From: Methylotenera sp.
GTDB taxonomy: Bacteria; Pseudomonadota; Gammaproteobacteria; Burkholderiales; Methylophilaceae
DNA length: 64,000 nucleotides
Assembly: GCF_029946165.1 (NCBI RefSeq)
Contig: NZ_JAQSDZ010000005.1
Span: forward strand, 310,001-374,000
Reading direction: 5' to 3'
The notes beneath the pieces are model-generated. The model ran no database searches. It was not told the origin of the DNA and saw only the letters and a program-made list of their open reading frames with translations. Below, in pieces: positions 8,170 through 17,072 of the stretch. Position numbers and translations under genes: made by a program. Numbering within the stretch: position 1 is the first letter of the stretch; each line of letters starts with the position of its first letter.

Positions 8170-9540
8170 ATGACAGAACAAGTAGCAATGAACCATATGG
8201 ACATGGATAAGTGGTTAACGGAAAACAACATTACTGAGATTGAGTGCTTGGTGCCTGATTTAACAGGGGTAGCACGTGGCAAGATTCTACCTCGCGAGAA
8301 ATTTTCAACAGACCGCGCTATGCGTCTACCAGAAGCTGTGTTTGGCATGACAGTAACGGGCGAATCGCCTGATGGAAATGAAGGCTATGATCGTGTATTT
8401 GGCTTCACCGATAAAGACATGGTGCTTATTCCAGACCCCACCACACTTAGATTAGTGCCTTGGGCGGTAGACCCAACAGCACAGGTCATTATGGATTGTG
8501 TAGATCATCACGGTAAACCCATTGATTTTGCGCCCCGAAATGTGCTTCGCCGTGTGACTAACTTATACAAAGACTTAGGTTGGACGCCAATCGTGGCGCC
8601 AGAGTTAGAATTTTATTTGCTTGAGCGTAATCCTGACCCTGATATTGCTTTAAGCCCACCAGTTGGACGTAGCGGACGTAAAGAAACTAGTCGCCAGTTA
8701 TACAGTATTGATGCGGTGAACGAGTTCGATCCCTTATTTGAAGATATTTACGATTATTCAGCACTCATGGGTTTAGAGCTTGATACGCTTATTCATGAGT
8801 TTGGCGCCGGGCAAATGGAGATTAACTTTTTGCATGATGAGCCCTTGATTTTGGCTGATAAATCTTTTTTCTTTAAACGTTTATTGCGTGAGGCTGCGAT
8901 GCGACACGGCATGTATGCAACTTTTATGGCAAAACCCATGCAACATGAGCCAGGTTCCGCCATGCATATTCATCAAAGCGTGATTGACAGCCAAACTAAA
9001 CAGAATATTTTTAGTAACGCTGATGGCACAGCTTCACCAATATTTTTCCATTACATTGCTGGTTTGCAAAAATACTTACCTGCGGCAATGGTGTTGCTGG
9101 CGCCTTATGTTAACTCCTATCGTCGCATTGTACGAAATGGTGCCGCGCCAATTAATATTGAGTGGGGCTACGATAACCGCACTGTGGGTATCCGCGTGCC
9201 GATTTCTGAACCATCAGGTCGCCGCATTGAAAATCGCGTAGTCGGTGCAGATGCTAATCCTTACCTAGCCATGGCCGTTACCTTGGCTTGTGGTTACTTA
9301 GGCATTAAAGAAAAACTTAAACCAACTGAGGTCACCACTGGTAGCGCTTACGCTTCTGATTATCAATTGCCACGTGGTTTGTCTGAAGCGATACGTGAAC
9401 TAGAACACTCACAAGTCTTACAGGAGGTGTTAGGCAAAGATTTCGTGGATGTATATTTAGCTGTGAAAGATGCCGAGCACGACGAGTTTATGCGCGTGAT
9501 TAGCCCTTGGGAGCGTGAACATCTTTTAATGCATGTTTAA
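8170..9540 (+). CDS. puuA: Glutamate-putrescine ligase (glutamine synthetase family)
   Basis: ATP-dependent ligation of putrescine to glutamate, equivalent to PuuA of E. coli and SpuB of Pseudomonas. The 456-residue protein has an N-terminal beta-grasp domain (LVPDLTGVARGKILP) and a GS catalytic domain with metal and ATP motifs APELEFYL, FGAGQMEINF, PGSAMHIHQS and NRTVGIRVP. An AGGAG ribosome site lies just before the ATG. In methylotrophs the related gamma-glutamylmethylamide synthetase is an alternative, but no mgs/mgd N-methylglutamate genes are near. The flanking puuD, spuC and pot genes point to putrescine instead. Confidence 0.85.
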   Translation: MTEQVAMNHMDMDKWLTENNITEIECLVPDLTGVARGKILPREKFSTDRAMRLPEAVFGMTVTGESPDGNEGYDRVFGFTDKDMVLIPDPTTLRLVPWAVDPTAQVIMDCVDHHGKPIDFAPRNVLRRVTNLYKDLGWTPIVAPELEFYLLERNPDPDIALSPPVGRSGRKETSRQLYSIDAVNEFDPLFEDIYDYSALMGLELDTLIHEFGAGQMEINFLHDEPLILADKSFFFKRLLREAAMRHGMYATFMAKPMQHEPGSAMHIHQSVIDSQTKQNIFSNADGTASPIFFHYIAGLQKYLPAAMVLLAPYVNSYRRIVRNGAAPINIEWGYDNRTVGIRVPISEPSGRRIENRVVGADANPYLAMAVTLACGYLGIKEKLKPTEVTTGSAYASDYQLPRGLSEAIRELEHSQVLQEVLGKDFVDVYLAVKDAEHDEFMRVISPWEREHLLMHV

Positions 9541-9582
9541 TAAATACTCACGCGATTAAAAATTAAAAAATAGAGTAAAAAA

Positions 9583-10959
9583 ATGATTAATACTAAAGAA
9601 ATACAAGCAATAGATTCAGCGCACTATCTGCACCCTTTTACCGATCATAAAAGCTTGTCGGATAAAGGCTCACGTATTATTGTTAAGGCTGATGGCATTT
9701 ATATTTGGGATTCGGTTGGTGAAAAAATCCTAGATGCGATGTCTGGTTTATGGTGCGTCAATGTGGGCTATGGGCGTAAAGAGCTAGTCGATGCCGCAGC
9801 TAAACAAATGCTAGAGCTTCCTTACTACAATAGTTTTTTTCAAACGACTAATGTCCCTGCGGTTAAACTCGCAGAAAAAATCATTCAGTTGGCTGGTGAT
9901 GATTATAGCCATGTGTTTTTTAGTAGCTCAGGCTCTGAGTCTAATGATACTAATGTTCGCATGGTGCGCCATTATTGGGCAACGCTAGGTCAGCCAGAGC
10001 GTACGGTTATAATCAGCCGTAATAACGCCTATCATGGCTCAACGCTAGTTGGGTCATCCTTAGGCGGTATGGAAGGCATGCATATGCAAGGCGGCATGAT
10101 TCCTGGCATAGAACACATCGAACAGCCATACCATTATGGACTAGCGCCAAATCAAGATAGTGATGCATTTGGCATAGAAGCTGCAAGTTGGTTAGAGAAG
10201 AAGATTTTAGAGGTTGGCGCAGGTAAAGTAGCCGCATTCATAGGTGAGCCTGTGCAAGGCGCGGGCGGAGTGATCATTCCCCCCCAAACTTATTGGCCTG
10301 AAATTCAACGCATCTGCGATAAATACGGCATTTTGCTGATTTGTGATGAAGTGATTTGCGGTTTTGGTCGTCTTGGTAAATGGTTTGGTTCACAATTATT
10401 AGGTTGTAAACCCGATTTAATGACTTTTGCTAAAGGTGTGACTTCTGGCTACATTCCTTTAGGCGGCGTAGTTGTTGGCAAGCGTGTCGCTAAAGTCTTA
10501 ATTGAGCAGGGTGGTGAATTCAATCATGGCTATACCTATTCAGGGCATCCAACCGCTTGTGCAGTGGCTTTAGCGAATATTGAGATTATGGAGCGTGAAG
10601 GCTTAGTGGATAAAGTGCTCAATGAAACTGGCCCATACTTAGCGAAAAAATACGCCGAGCTAGCCAAACATCCATTGGTAGGTGGCGCAGAAACACTGGG
10701 ATTAGTGGCTGGCTTCATGTTGATGAAAGATAAAGCAAATCATGTAGCCTTTGATGAAGACGTTGGTGTAGGCATGATTTGTCGTGGACATTGCTTTGGC
10801 AACGGATTGATTATGCGAGCGGTCGGCGACCGTATGATTATTGCGCCACCGCTAGTGATAACTAAGGTGCAGATTGATGAAATGGTGGCGTTAATTCAGA
10901 AATGTCTAGATGCAACATTGGCTGATTTGAAAGCGCAAGGGCTTTATGATAATACGTGA
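9583..10959 (+). CDS. spuC: Putrescine-pyruvate aminotransferase (class III)
   Basis: PLP enzyme transferring the amino group of putrescine (or a related omega-amine) to pyruvate, giving 4-aminobutanal and alanine. At 458 residues it has the class-III pattern: FFSSSGSESNDTNVRM (phosphate binding), AYHGST, ICDEVICGFGRLGKWFG, and the PLP lysine in DLMTFAKGVTSGYIPLGGV. Its neighbours copy the Pseudomonas spuABC order. No puuB (gamma-glutamylputrescine oxidase) is present, so this transaminase may do that step. Assignment to spuC rather than another omega-transaminase rests on similarity and context. Confidence 0.85.
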   Translation: MINTKEIQAIDSAHYLHPFTDHKSLSDKGSRIIVKADGIYIWDSVGEKILDAMSGLWCVNVGYGRKELVDAAAKQMLELPYYNSFFQTTNVPAVKLAEKIIQLAGDDYSHVFFSSSGSESNDTNVRMVRHYWATLGQPERTVIISRNNAYHGSTLVGSSLGGMEGMHMQGGMIPGIEHIEQPYHYGLAPNQDSDAFGIEAASWLEKKILEVGAGKVAAFIGEPVQGAGGVIIPPQTYWPEIQRICDKYGILLICDEVICGFGRLGKWFGSQLLGCKPDLMTFAKGVTSGYIPLGGVVVGKRVAKVLIEQGGEFNHGYTYSGHPTACAVALANIEIMEREGLVDKVLNETGPYLAKKYAELAKHPLVGGAETLGLVAGFMLMKDKANHVAFDEDVGVGMICRGHCFGNGLIMRAVGDRMIIAPPLVITKVQIDEMVALIQKCLDATLADLKAQGLYDNT

Positions 10960-11124
10960 TTTTACGAGGCTATTAATAGGGTTGTAGTTGGTTTTTAGGG
11001 CCGCCTATTGTAAGATTGCTTCGAATCTATTTGGTCAGCATGTGCGATTCTATAGCGCAAAAAGTTAGTAAACATTTTTAGCAATACTTTCTCTGTCAAA
11101 TACTTTTTAAATGGGTTAATAAAT

Positions 11125-12288
11125 ATGAATTTTTCTTATAGTAAATACTTGCTCGGTATGGCGATTATTACTGGGTTAGCTACGGTTTCTTGTAGCAAAT
11201 CTGACAACACTACAGCTGAGGCAGCCAAATCAACAATGGCAACGGCGAGCGAACAAGAAGAAAAAATCCTCAATATTTATAACTGGTCAGACTATATTGC
11301 ACCAGATACGATCGCAAATTTTGAGAAAGAAACGGGCATTAAAGTTCGTTATGATGTGTTTGACAGTAACGAAATTTTGCATGCAAAACTAATTGCTAAA
11401 AATACTGGTTACGACATCGTTGTGCCAGGTTCAAATTGGGCAAAATTGCAAATTGAGGGTGGTTTGTTACAAAAGTTAGATAAATCTAAATTACCTAATT
11501 GGAAAAATCTTGATCCGGGCATCTTGAAACAAATGGCAGCGCTAGATCCTGGTAACAATTATTTAATTGACTGGATGTGGAGCTATAACACCGTTGGCAT
11601 TAATGTAGATAAAGTAAAAGCAGCGCTTGGCGACACGCCTATGCCAGATAATGCATGGGATTTAGTGTTTAACCCGACATACACTCACAAATTAAAGTCA
11701 TGCGGGATTACCTTTTTAGATACTCCAGCCGATGTATTCCAGGCTGCATTGCATTATTTGGGTAAACCTGTTTTCACAGGCACACAAGATGATTACCAAG
11801 CAGCTTTTGATATGTTGATGAAAGTACGTCCAGACATTAAAAAGTTCAATTCTGGTGGTCAGATTGATGACTTAGCGAGTGGTAATGTTTGTGTGGCTTA
11901 TGGCTGGGCTGGCGACTTTAACTTAGCGCATAAACGTTCAATCGAGAATAAAGCCGAGCAAAACATCGAAGCGCTAGTGCCAAAAACGGGTGGCATCATG
12001 TTTATGGATACCATGGCGATTCCCGCTGATGCCAAACACCCTAATAATGCGCATTTATGGATGGACTATATTATGCGTCCACAAGTAACAGCGGCCATTA
12101 CGAATGAAGTGACTTATGCGAACCCGAATAAGGCCGCCACTGAGTTTGTTGACCCTGAAATTAAAAACAACAAATCTATTTTCTTATCTGATGAAGATAT
12201 TGCAAAGTTGGTGTCACCGGGTGTTGAAAGCGCACAAACTAAACGCAACATGACTCGCCTCTATACCAAGTTTAAAACAGGCATTTAA
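11125..12288 (+). CDS. potF: Putrescine-binding protein of the PotFGHI transporter
   Basis: Extracytoplasmic solute-binding protein of the polyamine ABC importer. A signal segment ends at TVSC, so the mature protein may be lipid-anchored, unlike the soluble E. coli PotF. The body starts LNIYNWSDYIAPDTI, the hallmark of PotD/PotF proteins. It continues with GYDIVVPGSNW and WMWSYNTVGINVD, with aromatic and acidic pocket residues including TPADVFQAALHYLG. The 387-residue length is about standard. Only one binding protein is present, whereas the Pseudomonas spu operon has two (SpuD, SpuE). A 165-base gap separates it from spuC and 278 bases with repeats separate it from potG. Confidence 0.92.
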   Translation: MNFSYSKYLLGMAIITGLATVSCSKSDNTTAEAAKSTMATASEQEEKILNIYNWSDYIAPDTIANFEKETGIKVRYDVFDSNEILHAKLIAKNTGYDIVVPGSNWAKLQIEGGLLQKLDKSKLPNWKNLDPGILKQMAALDPGNNYLIDWMWSYNTVGINVDKVKAALGDTPMPDNAWDLVFNPTYTHKLKSCGITFLDTPADVFQAALHYLGKPVFTGTQDDYQAAFDMLMKVRPDIKKFNSGGQIDDLASGNVCVAYGWAGDFNLAHKRSIENKAEQNIEALVPKTGGIMFMDTMAIPADAKHPNNAHLWMDYIMRPQVTAAITNEVTYANPNKAATEFVDPEIKNNKSIFLSDEDIAKLVSPGVESAQTKRNMTRLYTKFKTGI

Positions 12289-12302
12289 TTGTTGTTTTAT
12301 TT

Positions 12303-12330
12303 GTAGGGGCGTTGTTGACTACGTCTCTAC
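12303..12330 (+). repeat. Imperfect hairpin after potF (REP-like or weak terminator)
   Basis: GTAGGGGCGT and ACGTCTCTAC can pair with two G-U pairs around an 8-base loop, 15 bases after the potF stop. No T-run follows, so it may be a degenerate REP copy or an mRNA-stabilising hairpin rather than an intrinsic terminator. Confidence 0.4.
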
Positions 12331-12383
12331 AAAGTTTAACCCCGATTGTCCATTAGAAATAATAAAATTAACATAAATCCAAT

Positions 12384-12460
12384 GTAGGAGGGGCTTGTAG
12401 CCCCGAATGGCGATGGCGATTCGAAGTGATATTTTGTTCGGGGCTACAAGCCCCTCCTAC
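12384..12460. repeat. REP-type inverted pair, copy A
   Basis: A left unit (GTAGGAGGGGC, then TTGTA, then GCCCC) and its reverse complement at 12439-12460 enclose about 33 bases. Each unit begins with GTAG and forms its own small stem, and the two units also pair with each other. This matches the layout of REP/BIME elements mobilised by RAYT (TnpA-REP) proteins. It lies in the potF-potG gap, where a stable hairpin could set different transcript levels for binding protein and transporter. Confidence 0.75.
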
Positions 12461-12566
12461 AGCCATCCGCAACAGTTTGAGTGGAAAATTCTACAAAATT
12501 AAATGTTCTAATGGATTATCTGCGTTTAATACGCAACAGTTTTCAATATCATAGATAAGGGTTTTT

Positions 12567-13688
12567 ATGGCAACAGCTCCTAAAGAAGCTAATAAAGCTG
12601 CGCAGGAAATTTTACTACGTGTTGAAAATGTCACCAAAGTCTACGATGGTACGGTCAAAGCTGTCGATGATGTTTCTCTCACGGTAATGAAAGGTGAGAT
12701 ATTCGCGCTACTAGGCGGTTCAGGTTGCGGGAAGTCTACCTTACTGCGCATGATGGCTGGCTTTGAAACGCCTACTAAAGGTAAGATTTTTTTAGCAAAT
12801 CAAGATATTACTAATCTGCCGCCGTTTCAACGTCCAATCAATATGATGTTTCAATCTTATGCGCTATTTCCGCATTTAAGCGTTTGGGAAAATGTAGCTT
12901 TCGGTTTAAAGCGCGATGGCATGCCTAAAGATGAAATTGCCGAGCGGGTTGAAAAAATGTTGAGTTTGGCGCAACTTAATCAATATGCAAAACGTAAGCC
13001 GCATCAATTGTCAGGTGGTCAGCAACAACGGGTTGCCTTGGTTCGCAGCCTAGCAAAACGTCCACAATTATTGCTATTGGATGAACCTCTAGGTGCACTA
13101 GATAAAAAATTACGTGAAAGTACTCAGCTTGAACTGGTGAATATTATTGAAGAAGTCGGCGTGACTTGTGTGTTGGTGACGCATGACCAAGAAGAAGCCA
13201 TGACCATGGCATCGCGTATTGCCGTGATGTCTGAGGGTTACTTCTTGCAGGTCGGTGAGCCTGATACAGTGTATGAAATGCCAAATAGTCGCAAAGTGGC
13301 TGACTTCATTGGTAATGTAAATATTTTTGAAGGTAAGATTGAAGAAGATGAGCCTGACCATGTGACTGTGCGTTGCCCAGAGTGCGTGCATTATGTGGGG
13401 CATGGCGTGAGTGGTCATTCAGGGATGGATGTAGGCGTGGCCTTGCGACCTGAAAAAATCATGTTATCTAAAGATAAGCCGAATAGTGAATACAACTGGT
13501 GCGCGGGAGAAGTCATTGAAATAGTGTACTTTGGCGCCCATACAACTTATCACTTGAAACTTGATAGTGGCAAGGTAATTAAGGCTCAAGAGCTTAACAA
13601 TACGCGCGATTTAAGTTGCGGTTTAACTTGGGGTGATCGCGCTTATGCAAGTTGGAGCGATTTAGCCATGGTGGTGTTAACTCAATAA
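12567..13688 (+). CDS. potG: Putrescine transporter ATP-binding subunit
   Basis: ATPase of the polyamine importer, 373 residues. Walker A is GGSGCGKS, the Q-loop region FQSYALFPHLSVWENVAFGL, the signature LSGGQQQRVALVRSLA and Walker B LLLLDEPLGALD. The H-loop is VTHDQEEAMT. The C-terminal TOBE_2 domain begins near residue 285. A C-x-x-C pair (RCPECVHYVGH) just before the TOBE domain is seen in many PotG proteins. Followed after 59 bases by potH. Confidence 0.93.
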   Translation: MATAPKEANKAAQEILLRVENVTKVYDGTVKAVDDVSLTVMKGEIFALLGGSGCGKSTLLRMMAGFETPTKGKIFLANQDITNLPPFQRPINMMFQSYALFPHLSVWENVAFGLKRDGMPKDEIAERVEKMLSLAQLNQYAKRKPHQLSGGQQQRVALVRSLAKRPQLLLLDEPLGALDKKLRESTQLELVNIIEEVGVTCVLVTHDQEEAMTMASRIAVMSEGYFLQVGEPDTVYEMPNSRKVADFIGNVNIFEGKIEEDEPDHVTVRCPECVHYVGHGVSGHSGMDVGVALRPEKIMLSKDKPNSEYNWCAGEVIEIVYFGAHTTYHLKLDSGKVIKAQELNNTRDLSCGLTWGDRAYASWSDLAMVVLTQ

Positions 13689-13747
13689 GGTTAACTAAAC
13701 TTTTAATTCATTAAGAAATTCATTAAGAATTCATAAGGAAAATTGCT

Positions 13748-14650
13748 GTGGCTAAAAAACAAAGTTTCTTCACCAGTCTTTCAGCTGGGCGCCTTGTGGT
13801 TATTGGTGTTCCATATTTCTGGTTTTTGTTGCTCGCAGCTATCCCGCTTCTCATTGTGCTTAAAATTAGCTTGTCTGAAATGGAGTCAACTAGCATTTCG
13901 CACATGATAGATTGGAGTCATGGCTGGCCTAGATTGACTTTAAACTTTGGCAGTTATCAGTTTCTTGCCACTGACTCGCTTTACTTTAAAACGTATTTAT
14001 CCTCTATTAAATACGCCGCCATTACTACATTGTTATGTTTAGTTATTGGCTATCCATTTGCCTACTACATGGCGCGCTCACCAAAACATATGCAGCCAAC
14101 CCTGTTAATGCTGATTATGTTGCCGTTTTGGACATCATTTTTATTACGCATCTATGCCTGGAAAACCTTGTTGGTGAGTAATGGCGTCATCAATAATATA
14201 CTCATCAGCTTGCATGTGATTGATACACCTATCGAGATGATGAATAACTCTTTTTCATTGTTATTAGGTATGGTGTATTCATATTTGCCGTTTATGATTT
14301 TGCCGCTATACGCCAATTTATCTAAGATGGATATGCGTTATTTAGAAGCTGCCGCAGACCTTGGCACCAGCCCATTTAAAGCATTTTGGCTCATTACCGT
14401 ACCACTTTCAAAAGCGGGCATTATCGCAGGGTCAATGTTGGTATTTATCCCAGCGGTAGGTGAATATGTAATTCCTGAATTACTAGGCGGCTCAAGCACC
14501 TTAATGATAGGTCGCGTATTGTGGGATGAGTTCTTTAGTAATAATGACTGGCCAATGGCATCAGCCGTGGCAGTAGTCATGATATTGCTAATCTTAGTAC
14601 CAATGGGTGTTTACAATAAAGCCCAAGCAGAGCAAATGGAGGGTAAATAA
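13748..14650 (+). CDS. potH: Putrescine transporter permease, first subunit
   Basis: Inner-membrane permease of the BPD transporter family with six predicted helices. The EAA loop reads EAAADLGTSPFKAFWLITVPLSKAGI, the docking site for PotG. The start is GTG, supported by AAGGA nine bases upstream. The gene overlaps potI by one base (TAATG), as expected for co-translated permease partners. Confidence 0.92.
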   Translation: MAKKQSFFTSLSAGRLVVIGVPYFWFLLLAAIPLLIVLKISLSEMESTSISHMIDWSHGWPRLTLNFGSYQFLATDSLYFKTYLSSIKYAAITTLLCLVIGYPFAYYMARSPKHMQPTLLMLIMLPFWTSFLLRIYAWKTLLVSNGVINNILISLHVIDTPIEMMNNSFSLLLGMVYSYLPFMILPLYANLSKMDMRYLEAAADLGTSPFKAFWLITVPLSKAGIIAGSMLVFIPAVGEYVIPELLGGSSTLMIGRVLWDEFFSNNDWPMASAVAVVMILLILVPMGVYNKAQAEQMEGK

Positions 14651-15495
14651 TGAACAGCGCTTCAAATAAAATATTTGCTAAAGCTTGGATGGCTATCGTT
14701 TATTTGTTTTTATATTTGCCAATCATCACACTGGTTGTATTTTCTTTTAATGATTCAAAATTGGTCACCGTTTGGTCTCATGCCAGCTTTCGTTGGTATG
14801 CCGCACTGGCAAAAGACTCTGATTTAATTTCAGCCGTATTGTTATCACTAGAAATTGCAGGATTGTCTGCGTTAATGTCAGTATTTTTTGGTACGTTTAC
14901 TGCATTTGCATTAAATCGTTATAAGCGTTTTCATGGGCGTACTCTGCTCACTTCTATGTCTAGCATGCCGTTGGTGATGCCAGATGTGATTGTGGGTTTG
15001 TCGCTTTTATTAATGATTGTTTCTGTGCAAAATTGGCTAGGTTTTCCAGAACGAGGCTTGTTCACCATTTTGTTAGGTCACGCATTATTAGGCACGGCTT
15101 ATGCTGCAGTGGTCGTTACTTCACGCTTACGTGAAATGGATAGTAAGTTGGATGAAGCGTCGATGGACTTAGGTTGTAAGCCAATGCAGGTGTTTACTTT
15201 GGTCACTTTCCCTTTGTTAGTGCCTGCGCTAGTTTCGGCATTTTTACTAACATTTACCCTGTCGTTTGATGATGTTGTGCTGTCTTCATTCCTCTCTGGT
15301 CCTGGCTATTCAACAATGCCCATGGTGATTTTCTCGCGTGCTCGATTAGGCTTAAACCCAACCATTAATGCAGTGGCAACGGTGACAATTGCCGTGGTCA
15401 CCATTGCGGTGATTGCTTCAAGTTTTTACACCTCGCAACAAGAGCGCAAACGTAAGCGCGAAGAGGCGCAAGCTTACAGCAATAGCAATAAGTAG
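14650..15495 (+). CDS. potI: Putrescine transporter permease, second subunit
   Basis: Second permease, 281 residues, six predicted helices. The EAA motif is DEASMDLGCKPMQVFTLVTFPLLVPAL. PotI-type residues include FNDSKLVTVW in the first periplasmic loop and SFDDVVLSSFLSGPG after the EAA loop. The C-terminal tail is highly charged (QQERKRKREEAQ). It ends five bases before a REP-type element that separates it from gabD. Confidence 0.92.
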   Translation: MNSASNKIFAKAWMAIVYLFLYLPIITLVVFSFNDSKLVTVWSHASFRWYAALAKDSDLISAVLLSLEIAGLSALMSVFFGTFTAFALNRYKRFHGRTLLTSMSSMPLVMPDVIVGLSLLLMIVSVQNWLGFPERGLFTILLGHALLGTAYAAVVVTSRLREMDSKLDEASMDLGCKPMQVFTLVTFPLLVPALVSAFLLTFTLSFDDVVLSSFLSGPGYSTMPMVIFSRARLGLNPTINAVATVTIAVVTIAVIASSFYTSQQERKRKREEAQAYSNSNK

Positions 15496-15500
15496 AATCT

Positions 15501-15574
15501 GTAGGAGGGGCTTGTAGCCCCGAAACCATGGTGCAATTATTGCCAACGTTTTCGCGGTCACAGACCGCGCCTAC
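15501..15574. repeat. REP-type element, copy B (two different half-units)
   Basis: A left unit GTAGGAGGGGC-TTGTA-GCCCC (15501-15521) faces a right unit in the opposite orientation (about 15553-15574) whose stem is CGCGGTC/GACCGCG and which ends CCTAC. The two units keep the GTAGG ends but have unrelated stems, as if two REP units of different subtypes were paired. Located between potI and gabD. Confidence 0.65.
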
Positions 15575-15610
15575 CAAACAAAAAAATTAAACCAAATCAA
15601 GCAGAAAATT

Positions 15611-17071
15611 ATGTCCATTCAATTAAAGCACTCCGCATTACTTAAAACCAATCTTACCTTGCTGGCTGGGCAATGGGTGAGCGCAGATTCAGGTGGAACG
15701 ATAAGCGTCACTAATCCTGCTACAGGTTCAATTGTCGCGTCAGTGCCGTTAATGGGTCACGCCGAAACTGAGCGTGCGATTGTGGCCGCTGAAACTGCGC
15801 AAAAATCATGGAAAACCCTCACGGCTGCGGCACGTGCTGCAATACTTAAGCGTTGGTTTGACCTGATTATTCTGCACCGAGAAGATTTGGCGCAATTACT
15901 GACTGCCGAACAAGGCAAGCCATTAGCCGAAGCACGTGGTGAGGTGAATTATGGCGCAAGTTTTATCGAATGGTTTGCTGAAGAAGCTAAACGTGTCTAT
16001 GGGGAAACAATTCCAGCGTCTATGAGTGACCGTCGATTATTGGTGCTAAAACAGCCAATAGGTGTCACTGCGGCTATCACACCCTGGAATTTCCCAATCG
16101 CGATGATTACCCGTAAAGCGGCGCCTGCGCTTGCTGCTGGTTGCAGCATGATTATTAAACCTGCCGAACAAACACCATTATGCGCCATTGCTTTAGCTGT
16201 ATTGGCCGAGGAAGCTGGCGTGCCGAGTGGCGTATTGCAAGTGATTACAGGCGATGCACGTCAAATCGGCGCAGCTTTGTGTGCGAGCCCAGTCGTCGCC
16301 AAACTTTCGTTCACAGGATCAACCGAAGTTGGACGTATCTTAATGCGCCAATGTGCCGATACCATTAAAAAGCTATCACTTGAATTGGGCGGTAATGCGC
16401 CATTTATCGTGTTTAATGATGCAGACTTAGACGCAGCAGTTGAAGGCGCGATGATGAGTAAATACCGTAATGCTGGGCAGACCTGTGTATGTTCAAATCG
16501 CTTATTTGTGCAAGATGGCGTGTACGATGAATTTGCCAAAAAACTAGCGGTCAAAGTAGCGCAACTTAAAGTAGGTGCTGGTAATGAGGAGGGCGTTACG
16601 CAAGGCCCATTGATTGATGCAGCAGCGATTGAGAAAGTTGAAAGCCATGTGGCAGATGCAGTTGCCAAAGGTGCAACGGTGTTACAAGGCGGCAAGCGCC
16701 ATACATTAGGTGGCACATTCTTTGAGCCTACCGTACTAGCCAATGTGAGTGATGATGCGCTCATTTTTAGTGAAGAAACCTTTGGCCCTGTGGCGCCATT
16801 ATTCCGCTTTAAAACAGATTTAGAAGTGATTGAATTAGCAAACCGCACCGAATTTGGTTTAGCCTCATATTTTTACAGCCGAGATATAGGTCGAATCTGG
16901 CGCGTGGCAGAGGCGCTGGAATACGGCATGGTGGGCGTGAATACGGGCATGATTTCCAATGAGGTGGCGCCATTTGGTGGCGTTAAGCAATCAGGACTAG
17001 GCCGCGAGGGCTCGCATCATGGTATTGATGAATATTTAGAATTGAAATACGTTTGTATGGCGGGGTTATAA
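15611..17071 (+). CDS. gabD: Succinate-semialdehyde dehydrogenase
   Basis: NAD(P)-dependent aldehyde dehydrogenase oxidising succinate semialdehyde, the product of GabT, to succinate. The 486-residue length is typical of GabD. Motifs: ITPWNFPIAMITRK (nucleotide binding), SFTGSTEVG, the general base in LELGGNAPF and the catalytic Cys in NAGQTCVCSNR, a characteristic GabD signature. FGPVAPLF and FGGVKQSGLGREG are near the end. It ends one base before puuC starts. It completes the route from putrescine to the TCA cycle. Confidence 0.9.
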   Translation: MSIQLKHSALLKTNLTLLAGQWVSADSGGTISVTNPATGSIVASVPLMGHAETERAIVAAETAQKSWKTLTAAARAAILKRWFDLIILHREDLAQLLTAEQGKPLAEARGEVNYGASFIEWFAEEAKRVYGETIPASMSDRRLLVLKQPIGVTAAITPWNFPIAMITRKAAPALAAGCSMIIKPAEQTPLCAIALAVLAEEAGVPSGVLQVITGDARQIGAALCASPVVAKLSFTGSTEVGRILMRQCADTIKKLSLELGGNAPFIVFNDADLDAAVEGAMMSKYRNAGQTCVCSNRLFVQDGVYDEFAKKLAVKVAQLKVGAGNEEGVTQGPLIDAAAIEKVESHVADAVAKGATVLQGGKRHTLGGTFFEPTVLANVSDDALIFSEETFGPVAPLFRFKTDLEVIELANRTEFGLASYFYSRDIGRIWRVAEALEYGMVGVNTGMISNEVAPFGGVKQSGLGREGSHHGIDEYLELKYVCMAGL

Positions 17072-17072
17072 A

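Noticed and set aside
8170-9540. Gamma-glutamylmethylamide synthetase (methylamine use)
   Set aside because: Plausible for a methylotroph, but mgsABC/mgd genes are missing and the gene is between puuD and spuC-potFGHI.
16261-16848. 195-codon open frame antisense to gabD
   Set aside because: It lies wholly opposite a strongly conserved aldehyde dehydrogenase gene, has no recognisable family pattern and is Ser/Ala/Thr-rich, as mirror frames of coding DNA often are.
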